Below are positions 1 to 5,449 of a stretch of 13,381 nucleotides of DNA, piece by piece. This DNA comes from Oscillospiraceae bacterium. Lineage in GTDB: Bacteria > Bacillota > Clostridia > Oscillospirales > Ruminococcaceae. The first letter of the stretch is position 1, and every line of letters starts with the position of its first letter. The position numbers and the translations under genes are program-made. Location of the stretch: the NCBI GenBank assembly GCA_020024235.1, contig JAHHUA010000034.1, forward strand, positions 1-13,381, written 5' to 3'. The notes under the pieces are model-generated. The model saw nothing but the letters and a program-made list of their open reading frames with translations, did no database searches and was not told the DNA's origin.

Positions 1-133
1 TATTTTTAAGAACGTTAAACAGATAGTTTCATATATATAAATGAGATATTGTTATAAAAACAAATTAGGAAAGCTTAAATATACCGGTTTGTGTTTAATT
101 TTATTGGGACTTGTAAAGTAAAAATTACGAATA

Positions 134-169
134 ATTTATAAAATATTATGAAGTTATTTATAAAATATT
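134..169. repeat. 14-bp direct repeat beside the metal-operon promoter (candidate operator)
   Basis: ATTTATAAAATATT occurs at 134-147 and again at 156-169. The start-to-start distance is 22 bp, about two helical turns, so both copies would face the same side of the DNA. The second copy overlaps the first two bases of the -35 box at 168-173. This is a geometry expected of a repressor operator. The DNA is very AT-rich, so chance repeats are more likely than usual, and neither copy is a recognisable Fur box. The role as an operator is inferred. Confidence 0.4.
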
Positions 170-196
170 GACGAAACCATAATAAAATGCTATATT
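168..196 (+). promoter_or_regulatory. Sigma-A promoter of the small-peptide / DUF6110 / P-type ATPase operon
   Basis: The -35 box is TTGACG (168-173), the spacer is exactly 17 bp, and the -10 box is TATATT (191-196). Transcription would start near 203, giving a leader of about 70 bases before the first start codon at 277. The start of the spacer (GAAA) and its ATAAAATG are shared with the promoter at 3355-3383. Confidence 0.75.
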
Positions 197-276
197 TATC
201 GCAATAAAAAAATGATCTTGTCAAAAGTTAAAATATTTTATTATAGTCTTTATGAATCACAAAGGAGGATTAAACC

Positions 277-357
277 ATGAAACAACATCGTTTTTGGGCG
301 TGGGGTGCTGTATTCTGCATGATTATGGTAATAATTACAGGTTATAAACACAAATAA
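277..357 (+). CDS. 26-residue single-pass membrane peptide, first gene of the metal operon
   Basis: This is a small ORF with a near-perfect ribosome site, AAAGGAGG at 261-268, eight bases before ATG. The peptide has a basic and aromatic N-terminus (MKQHRFWAWG), a hydrophobic helix at about residues 9-22 (AVFCMIMVIITG) and a basic end (YKHK). That layout fits one membrane-spanning segment. It lies 28 bases upstream of the DUF6110-type gene and shares its promoter. I do not recognise a family. The position fits a small accessory subunit of the membrane protein/ATPase pair, perhaps comparable to the extra small gene in clostridial fez operons, but that is inference. The ribosome site and promoter make translation likely. 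The single Cys in the helix (residue 14) may or may not matter. Confidence 0.65.
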   Translation: MKQHRFWAWGAVFCMIMVIITGYKHK

Positions 358-385
358 AAATAAAAAAGGGAAGGGAGAATTTATT

Positions 386-679
386 ATGCATATCTATTCA
401 AGATTAGCATACTTTGTAGGAGGTACTTTGTTTGGTTCTGTCGGTCTTAAGCTGCTCACCAGCAAGGATGCTAAAAAGGTTTATACACATATCACCGCAG
501 CAGGTTTGCGTATGAAGGATTCTGTAATGGAAACTGTAACCACTGTACAGGAAAATGCCAATGACATTCTGGCAGCAGCAAAAGATTTGAATGAAGAACG
601 TGCTGCAAAAGAAGAGGAAGAAAAAATGGCTGCTCAGGTTTGCGAATGTGAATGCGACTGTAACTGTGAGAAAGAATAA
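386..679 (+). CDS. DUF6110-type small membrane protein with a CxCxCxCxC metal-binding tail (PacL/FezA-like role proposed)
   Basis: This is a 97-residue protein. A GGGAG ribosome site (373-377) sits eight bases before ATG. In order it has a short N-terminus; one hydrophobic, Gly-rich helix at about 7-24 with G13xxxG17xxG20, which would favour helix packing; an amphipathic stretch at about 27-60; an Ala/Glu/Lys-rich helix at about 61-83, probably coiled coil; and a tail in which Cys 86, 88, 90, 92 and 94 alternate with Glu, Asp and Asn. I recognise the overall sequence as the DUF6110 type found beside heavy-metal P-type ATPases in Firmicutes. The architecture (helix, Glu/Ala-rich helix, metal-binding tail) matches mycobacterial PacL (DUF1490) proteins, which scaffold P-type ATPases and bind metal at the C-terminus. 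The genomic position matches the membrane protein encoded before FezB in ferrosome operons. Metal binding is strongly suggested by the tail; which metal is unknown. Confidence 0.85.
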   Translation: MHIYSRLAYFVGGTLFGSVGLKLLTSKDAKKVYTHITAAGLRMKDSVMETVTTVQENANDILAAAKDLNEERAAKEEEEKMAAQVCECECDCNCEKE

Positions 680-697
680 GCAATAGTAACAGGCAGT

Positions 698-726
698 AAA
701 AGAGCCGCATTTGCGGCTCTTTTTTT
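698..726 (+). terminator. Intrinsic terminator between the small membrane protein and the ATPase
   Basis: AAAAGAGCCGC (698-708) pairs perfectly with GCGGCTCTTTT (713-723) around a four-base ATTT loop. The 3' arm runs into seven consecutive T (720-726). It is a strong terminator, yet the ATPase gene begins 20 bases later with no separate promoter that I can see. The likely effect is partial termination, giving more transcript for the two small proteins than for the ATPase. Confidence 0.85.
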
Positions 727-746
727 CATGGAGGTTTTAATTAACT

Positions 747-2834
747 ATGAATGCAATAATTGAACATGAAAGTCGGGGCAGAATCCGACTTAAAATTAAT
801 CAAAAAAGAATGAGCCTGAAACAAGCAGATTTACTGGAAACATGGTTTCAGAAAACAGGAGGAGTTATCAGAGCAACCGTTCATGAGCGTACATGTTGTA
901 TTGTAATATATTATGAGGGTGAGCGAAATAATATTTTAAATGCTGTACGAAATTTCTCATGGGAACAGGCAGAAAAAAGTATAACACTTCCATCTCACAG
1001 CAGCCGTCAGTTAAACCGTGAATTTCAGGAAAAACTGGTTGGAAAAATTGCCGTAAAAATGGCAAGTACACTGTTTTTGCCCGTATCCTTGCGTATTGCA
1101 AAAATATTGTGGCACGCTATTCCGTTTGTAAAACGGGGATTGCACTGTTTATTCCGCCGCAAGATGAAAGTAGAATTATTGGATGCACTTTCCATAGGAA
1201 TTTCTATAGCACGCAAAGATTTTTCCACTGCCGGTTCTGTAATGTTTCTGCTGGAACTGGGCGAATTGCTGGAAGAATGGACAAGAAAAAAATCAATTCA
1301 GGATTTGGCACAGTGTATGTCATTAAATGTAGACCGTGTATGGCTGCGTACACCTCAGGGAGAGGTTTTGACACCTATTTCCCAAATTCAGTCAGGTGAT
1401 AAGGTAGTGGTGCGTGTAGGCGGAGTAATTCCGGTTGATGGTGTGGTAATCCAGGGAGAGGCTATGATAAATCAGGCATCACTTACAGGTGAATCCGTTC
1501 CGGTGGAAAAACATTTGGATAGTTTTGTTTATGCAGGTACCATTGTGGAAGAAGGCGAATGTGTAATCGAGGTTAAACAGGCCTTGGGACAAAGCCGTTA
1601 TGATCAGATAGTTACCATGATTGAACAGTCGGAGCAAATGAAATCTGCTGCGGAAAACAAAGCGTCAAATTTGGCGGATAAATTGGTGCCGTATACCTTT
1701 GCCGGAAGTTTACTGAGTTTTGTTTTAACAGGAAATGTAACAAGAGCTTTATCGGTTCTTATGGTGGATTTTTCCTGTGCATTAAAACTGGCAATGCCAT
1801 TGGCAGTATTGTCTGCTATGAGAGAAGCCGGAAAAGAACATATTACAGTTAAAGGCGGAAAGTTTTTGGAATCCATTGCAAAGGCTGATATAATTGTCTT
1901 TGATAAAACCGGAACACTGACTCATGCTTGCCCAAAAGTGGAAAAAGTAATACCGTTTTGTGGATATGAGGAAACTGATATGCTGCGTCTTGCTGCTTGT
2001 TTGGAAGAACATTTCCCACATTCTATGGCAAATGCAGTTGTGGAAGAAGCTAAAAATCGGGGACTGACCCATGAAGAATATCACTCCAAAGTGGAGTATG
2101 TTGTGGCACATGGAATTGTGAGCAAAGTAGGGGAAGAAAGGGTTCTTATTGGAAGTGCACATTTTGTGTTTGAAGATGAAAAATGTATAATTCCTGAAGA
2201 AGAACAGGAAAAATTTAATTTATTGCCTGCAGAATATTCCCACCTTTATATGGCTGTCGATAACAAATTGGCTGCTGTTATCTGCATTGCAGATCCTTTA
2301 AGAGATGAGGCCTCAGATGTTCTCAGTACATTGCGTAAACTGGGAATTCAAAAAACTGTTATGTTGACCGGTGACAGCAGGCATACAGCCACTGCTATTT
2401 CTTCACAGGTAGGAGTGGATGATTTCTGTGCTGAGGTTTTGCCTGAAGACAAAGCTAATTATGTGGCATCTCTGCGTAGGCAGGGACACACTGTAATAAT
2501 GGTTGGAGATGGCATTAATGATTCACCTGCATTGTCAGAGGCTGATGTAGGCATTGCAATCAGCGACGGAGCTGCAATTGCACAGGAGATTGCCGATATT
2601 ACCATTGCAGGAGAAAATCTCTGGGAACTTGTGCGGTTGCGTCAGCTTTCTATGGAACTTATGAAACGTATCCGTTCAAATTACAGATTTGTTTTGGGAT
2701 TTAACGGTGGGCTTATTGCACTGGGTGTTGCAGGAATTTTGCCTCCGGCAACTTCAGCAACCCTTCATAATCTTTCTACACTGGGAATCAGTCTGCACAG
2801 TATGACTGCATTACCATGTAAGGATAAAAAATAA
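747..2834 (+). CDS. Heavy-metal P1B-type ATPase with SCA transport motif (P1B-6 / FezB-like)
   Basis: This is a 695-residue membrane pump, the usual length for the P1B class. Residues 1-75 form a degenerate HMA-like domain starting HESRGRIRLKI, with no CxxC metal site. Hydrophobic segments follow at about 100-128 and 142-175, then the actuator domain with TGES (247-250), a membrane pair at about 311-358, the phosphorylation site DKTGT (386-390), TGDS (541-544), GDGINDSP (588-595) and a final membrane pair at about 647-690. All catalytic motifs are intact, so it should hydrolyse ATP. In the transport helix the CPx motif is replaced by S343-C344-A345-L-K. The usual SEHP of the nucleotide domain is replaced by EHFPHS (421-426). 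From memory of the P1B classification, SCA marks the P1B-6 group, to which ferrosome FezB pumps belong. Iron is therefore the first substrate guess; manganese or another divalent metal is possible. The GGAGG site (730-734) lies 12 bases before ATG, slightly far, and directly after the terminator hairpin. Confidence 0.9.
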   Translation: MNAIIEHESRGRIRLKINQKRMSLKQADLLETWFQKTGGVIRATVHERTCCIVIYYEGERNNILNAVRNFSWEQAEKSITLPSHSSRQLNREFQEKLVGKIAVKMASTLFLPVSLRIAKILWHAIPFVKRGLHCLFRRKMKVELLDALSIGISIARKDFSTAGSVMFLLELGELLEEWTRKKSIQDLAQCMSLNVDRVWLRTPQGEVLTPISQIQSGDKVVVRVGGVIPVDGVVIQGEAMINQASLTGESVPVEKHLDSFVYAGTIVEEGECVIEVKQALGQSRYDQIVTMIEQSEQMKSAAENKASNLADKLVPYTFAGSLLSFVLTGNVTRALSVLMVDFSCALKLAMPLAVLSAMREAGKEHITVKGGKFLESIAKADIIVFDKTGTLTHACPKVEKVIPFCGYEETDMLRLAACLEEHFPHSMANAVVEEAKNRGLTHEEYHSKVEYVVAHGIVSKVGEERVLIGSAHFVFEDEKCIIPEEEQEKFNLLPAEYSHLYMAVDNKLAAVICIADPLRDEASDVLSTLRKLGIQKTVMLTGDSRHTATAISSQVGVDDFCAEVLPEDKANYVASLRRQGHTVIMVGDGINDSPALSEADVGIAISDGAAIAQEIADITIAGENLWELVRLRQLSMELMKRIRSNYRFVLGFNGGLIALGVAGILPPATSATLHNLSTLGISLHSMTALPCKDKK

Positions 2835-2856
2835 ACAGACAGTACAATGTCAAAAT

Positions 2857-2897
2857 CAGAGAGCAGAAACATAAATTATATTTCTGCTCTCTGTTAT
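2857..2897 (+). terminator. Terminator hairpin after the P-type ATPase
   Basis: CAGAGAGCAGAAA (2857-2869) is perfectly complementary to TTTCTGCTCTCTG (2881-2893) around an 11-base loop. It is followed by TTATTTAT, a weak U-run. It lies 22 bases beyond the ATPase stop codon and closes the metal operon. Confidence 0.75.
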
Positions 2898-3088
2898 TTA
2901 TAAAAAATGATAATATATTTGAAATAATATTAAAAATCAAAAGGATTTCCATAAAAACTTGCTTTTTAAATATATAATATGATTTCAAACAAGTCTGAGC
3001 AGGCATAACTGATTGTGTGATATTTTCAAGTATTAATGTAAAATTAAAGATATACAGGTATGAATATGACCCAACCCCGAAAGTTTGA
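2898..3088. other. Intergenic stretch with no recognised feature
   Basis: This AT-rich stretch lies between the ATPase terminator and the EAL remnant. I saw no convincing ORF, promoter pair or structured RNA here. In particular it contains no c-di-GMP (GEMM) riboswitch core. It may contain further, unrecognisable remains of the decayed gene next to it. Confidence 0.5.
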
Positions 3089-3236
3089 CGAAAAAGGTCT
3101 AAAAAGTTGAAGTGTTTTGTAAAAGAATGTAACAGTATGAAAATCAGAATAGCACTTGATGACTTTGGAAGCGGACTATGGTTAAATTCAGGGATATTAT
3201 TACAAACCAATGGAAATTAATAAAGTTTATAGGTAA
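3089..3236 (+). pseudogene. Decayed fragment of an EAL-domain (c-di-GMP phosphodiesterase) gene
   Basis: An open frame from 3089 to 3220 contains KIRIALDDFGSG (from 3140). This is the conserved core of EAL phosphodiesterases around the catalytic Asp-Asp pair (LDDFGSG). The preceding residues, KKLKCFVKECNSM, fit the helix before that strand. After FGSGLWLN the frame is lost, but the neighbouring frames continue as RDIITN and then MEINKVY (from 3210). These align with the LRD...MKIDKSF segment that normally follows in EAL domains. Two small frameshifts and the absence of the rest of the domain (including the EAL motif itself) show a dead remnant. Its original length and partners cannot be told. 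Confidence 0.7.
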
Positions 3237-3251
3237 CTTACAGACCAATAC

Positions 3252-3292
3252 AAAATACTCGGAAATCTCCAAAGATTTCTGAGTATTTTTTG
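3252..3292 (+). terminator. Strong orphan terminator downstream of the EAL remnant
   Basis: AAAATACTCGGAAATCT (3252-3268) pairs with AGATTTCTGAGTATTTT (3273-3289) around a CCAA loop. That is 17 base pairs including one G-U, ending in six T (3286-3291). It has no intact gene upstream and sits 15 bases after the EAL remnant. It probably once terminated that gene, and now insulates the next operon. Confidence 0.85.
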
Positions 3293-3354
3293 TGTACACT
3301 ATAAGGAATTATATACTAAATTATTATGCCAATATTTAATTAATTATTAAATTA

Positions 3355-3383
3355 TTGACGAAATTTTTATAAAATGTTATAAT
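3355..3383 (+). promoter_or_regulatory. Sigma-A promoter of the DUF5714 / GNAT / ferredoxin operon
   Basis: TTGACG (3355-3360), a 17-bp spacer and a consensus TATAAT (3378-3383). The start point would be near 3390, leaving about 24 bases before ATG. TTATAA-AATG-TTATAA (3368-3383) forms an inverted repeat covering the -10 box, a possible repressor site. ATTGACGAAA and ATAAAATG are identical, at the same spacing, to the promoter at 168-196. Confidence 0.8.
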
Positions 3384-3413
3384 TTTAAAAAATATTTTAA
3401 AGGGTGATAATTT

Positions 3414-4121
3414 ATGGGGTATAAAGAAAATTGCGTTGTTTGCGGAGAAAGATTGGAGTATTTGTCAGACCCTGTGGAAATGGAATGTATGTACTGTCAT
3501 AAAAAATTTATAAGTCAGGTTCAGTGCGAAAAAGGTCATTTTATCTGCGATGATTGTCACAGCAAAAATGGTATTGATATTGTAGTTCAGGCATGTATTT
3601 CTACAGATAAAACAGACCCGTTTAAAATAGCTAACGAACTTTTTCTTGATAAAAGAATACATCTTCATGGTCCTGAACACCATGTTTTGGTGCCGTCAGT
3701 TTTGACTGCGGCATATTTAAATAAAATCGGACAACCGGAAATGAAAGAAAGATATCTTAGACTGTGCAAAGACAGAGGAAGTAAAATTCCGGGGGGATTT
3801 TGCGGATATGCCGGGTGCTGCGGAGCCGGAGTGGGAGTTGGGATTTTCTTTTCAATAATTGAACAGACTTCTCCCCTTAATAAAGAAAAATGGGGTTTTG
3901 TAAATAAAACAGCAGGTGAAACACTTATGAATATCGGTGGGTATAAAGGACCTCGCTGCTGTAAGAGAAATGCTTATATTGCTTTTGACACAGCTAATGA
4001 AATATTGCAAAAGGAATTGGGAGTCAGTCTTTGTGAAGGCAAGCATTACTGTGGATGGTTTAATAAAAACGAAGAATGTTTAAAAGATAGCTGTGTTTAT
4101 TATCCTAAAAAAGAAAGATAG
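3414..4121 (+). CDS. DUF5714 domain protein, Cys-rich, function unknown
   Basis: This 235-residue protein has an AGGGTGAT ribosome site (3401-3408) five bases before ATG. The N-terminus carries zinc-ribbon-like pairs: C7/C10, C25/C28, and C38 with C45/C48. Then come a HGPEHH motif (85-90), a Gly/Cys-rich GFCGYAGCCG segment (128-137), GPRCCKRN (179-186) and a C-terminal Cys cluster (207, 213, 222, 227). I recognise these as the hallmarks of the DUF5714 family of anaerobes. No reaction is established to my knowledge. The many conserved Cys and His suggest metal or Fe-S binding. It starts an operon with an acetyltransferase and a ferredoxin-like protein, which supports a redox or metal-linked role by context only. 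Length is typical and no defect is visible. Confidence 0.85.
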   Translation: MGYKENCVVCGERLEYLSDPVEMECMYCHKKFISQVQCEKGHFICDDCHSKNGIDIVVQACISTDKTDPFKIANELFLDKRIHLHGPEHHVLVPSVLTAAYLNKIGQPEMKERYLRLCKDRGSKIPGGFCGYAGCCGAGVGVGIFFSIIEQTSPLNKEKWGFVNKTAGETLMNIGGYKGPRCCKRNAYIAFDTANEILQKELGVSLCEGKHYCGWFNKNEECLKDSCVYYPKKER

Positions 4122-4129
4122 TATAAAAT

Positions 4130-4600
4130 ATGTATATTGCTTTTGAAAATTTAGTCATACAAAATTTTGAAGAAAAAGATTTAGATGATTTATATAAATT
4201 ATTGTCAGATGAAAATGTTATGAAGCATTTAGAGCCTGTATTTTCAAGAGAAAAAAGTGCAGATTTTCTAAAAACAGCAGGACTTGCGGAAAATCCCCTT
4301 ATTTATAAAGTTTGCAGAAATAATAATTTTATAGGTTATGTTATTTATCATAAATTTAATGAGGAAAGCTATGAAATAGGCTGGGTTTTGTCGCCAAAAG
4401 AATGGGGAAAAGGTATAGCCGATAAACTTACCAAAATTCTTATGGAATTTTCTAAAAATAAATGTGATTACTTAGTTATAGAATGTACTTTTGAACAAGT
4501 GATATCAAAACATATAGCATTAAAAAACGGTTTTGAATACTTTGGAAAATCAGGTGAATTAGAAAATTACAGATTTAATTTAATAAAGGAGATAATATGA
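4130..4600 (+). CDS. GNAT-family N-acetyltransferase
   Basis: This 156-residue protein fits the RimJ/RimL-like GNAT fold. It has an N-terminal FENLVIQNFEEKDLDDLYKL strand-helix, a central IGYVIYHK strand, the acetyl-CoA loop WVLSPKEWGKGIADKL (85-100; W-G-K-G-I-A matches the Q/RxxGxG/A motif) and the C-terminal SKHIALKNGFEYFGK segment (126-140). It would transfer an acetyl group from acetyl-CoA to an unknown amine, either a protein N-terminus or a small molecule. The gene starts eight bases after DUF5714 and lacks a clear ribosome site, so it is probably translated by coupling. Its TGA stop overlaps the next ATG. The substrate cannot be deduced. Confidence 0.85.
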   Translation: MYIAFENLVIQNFEEKDLDDLYKLLSDENVMKHLEPVFSREKSADFLKTAGLAENPLIYKVCRNNNFIGYVIYHKFNEESYEIGWVLSPKEWGKGIADKLTKILMEFSKNKCDYLVIECTFEQVISKHIALKNGFEYFGKSGELENYRFNLIKEII

Positions 4601-5301
4601 AAAGAAGAATAATTGAAATTAATGAGGAAAAATGCAATGGCTGCGGAGCCTGTGCAAAAGCTTGTCATGAAGGTGCAATTTCCATGGTGAACGGAAAAGC
4701 AAAACTTATGAGAGATGATTACTGTGATGGGTTGGGGGACTGTTTGCCCCAATGTCCCACAGGAGCTATAGCATTTGTAGTAAGGGAAGCTGTAGCTTAT
4801 AATCACCAGGCAGTTATGGAAAATAAAGAAAAAAACAATAAAATAGTCAATCCTTGTATAACATCAGGCTGTCCAGGTATTAAATCTCAAAAAATAGAAA
4901 AATACAGTTTAGAAAACGAGGTTTCTGAATATGCACCCAGCAGATTGTCCCAATGGCCCGTTCAGATTAAACTGGCTCCTATAAAAGCACCTTATTTTGA
5001 CAATGGAAATTTGCTTATAGCAGCTGACTGCACATCATTGTCCTATGGAGCTTTTCATGAAAAATTTATAAAAAACCATATAACTTTAATCGGCTGTCCA
5101 AAGCTTGATGATACAGACTATTCTGAAAAATTAGCTGAGATTATAAAAAATAATGATATAAAAAGCATTGATTTGGTTCGCATGGAAGTACCATGCTGCA
5201 AGGGCATAGAATTTGCATTAAAAAAAGCTGCTGAAAAAAGCGGAAAAAATATTCCCATTAATATAAGCATAATATCAATAAAAGGAGAAATTAAAGATTA
5301 A
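4597..5301 (+). CDS. Ferredoxin-like 4Fe-4S protein with C-terminal Cys-containing domain
   Basis: This is a 234-residue protein with an AAAGGAG site (4585-4591) five bases before the ATG, which overlaps the GNAT stop (ATGA). The first cluster motif is intact: C13-x2-C16-x2-C19-x3-C23. The second reads CDGLGDCLPQCP (43-54), with Leu46 where the second Cys should be. It therefore holds three Cys ligands, suggesting a [3Fe-4S] or three-Cys [4Fe-4S] cluster. Residues 80-234 form a second domain with PCITSGCPG (86-94), SQWPVQIKLAPIKAPYF (118-134), C145, IGCPKLDD (165-172) and a VPCCKG motif (198-203). This fits a family of short ferredoxin-type proteins in anaerobes whose partner enzymes are unclear. 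It probably carries electrons in the cytoplasm; no signal peptide or membrane segment is visible. Confidence 0.88.
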   Translation: MKRRIIEINEEKCNGCGACAKACHEGAISMVNGKAKLMRDDYCDGLGDCLPQCPTGAIAFVVREAVAYNHQAVMENKEKNNKIVNPCITSGCPGIKSQKIEKYSLENEVSEYAPSRLSQWPVQIKLAPIKAPYFDNGNLLIAADCTSLSYGAFHEKFIKNHITLIGCPKLDDTDYSEKLAEIIKNNDIKSIDLVRMEVPCCKGIEFALKKAAEKSGKNIPINISIISIKGEIKD

Positions 5302-5329
5302 GTTATTTGTTGAAAGAATAAATTAAGTC

Positions 5330-5358
5330 TTGATTATTATAATTTTAAAAAGTATAAT
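5330..5358 (+). promoter_or_regulatory. Sigma-A promoter of the pyrimidine operon
   Basis: TTGATT (5330-5335), 17-bp spacer, TATAAT (5353-5358). The start site would be near 5364, so the transcript carries an untranslated leader of about 85 bases before the pyrC start at 5450. The leader includes the hairpin at 5381-5427. Confidence 0.75.
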
Positions 5359-5380
5359 ATATACGAAAATATAAAAACAG

Positions 5381-5427
5381 AAAATCCTATCCGCAGTCAG
5401 TGAAAAACTATACGGGTGGGGTTTTTT
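5381..5427 (+). terminator. Terminator-like hairpin in the pyrC leader (candidate attenuator)
   Basis: In RNA, 5381-5393 (AAAAUCCUAUCCG) can pair with 5413-5425 (CGGGUGGGGUUUU) over 13 positions, including three or four G-U pairs, around a 19-base loop. The 3' arm ends in a six-T run (5422-5427). It begins about 17 bases after the predicted transcription start and ends 10 bases before the pyrC ribosome site. It therefore looks like a leader attenuator rather than the terminator of the upstream gene. I do not find the conserved PyrR-binding loop, so the trigger is unknown. Confidence 0.55.
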
Positions 5428-5449
5428 GAGAAATTACGGAGGTGTGCTT

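Noticed and set aside
41..121. 26-codon ORF on the + strand with a hydrophobic end (TGLCLILLGLVK)
   Set aside because: No ribosome site in front of its ATG, no promoter, and it lies upstream of the mapped promoter. It could be a remnant but there is nothing to support expression.
130..150. Fur box upstream of the metal operon
   Set aside because: ATAATTTATAAAATATTAT has partial dyad symmetry but matches the 19-bp Fur consensus poorly. In such AT-rich DNA this is expected by chance. Iron control remains possible but is not shown.
2990..3130. Possible c-di-GMP riboswitch near the EAL remnant
   Set aside because: The GEMM core patterns (such as GGCAAACC with a downstream GAAA-type tetraloop receptor) are absent, and no downstream gene would use it.
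2788..3210. 140-codon ORF on the - strand, hydrophobic
   Set aside because: It begins at TTG with no ribosome site. It runs antisense across the EAL remnant, the ATPase terminator and the end of the ATPase gene. Its hydrophobicity is a by-product of AT-rich DNA.
5381..5427. PyrR-binding attenuator ahead of pyrC
   Set aside because: The hairpin has terminator form, but the conserved PyrR-binding loop sequence is not found in the leader.
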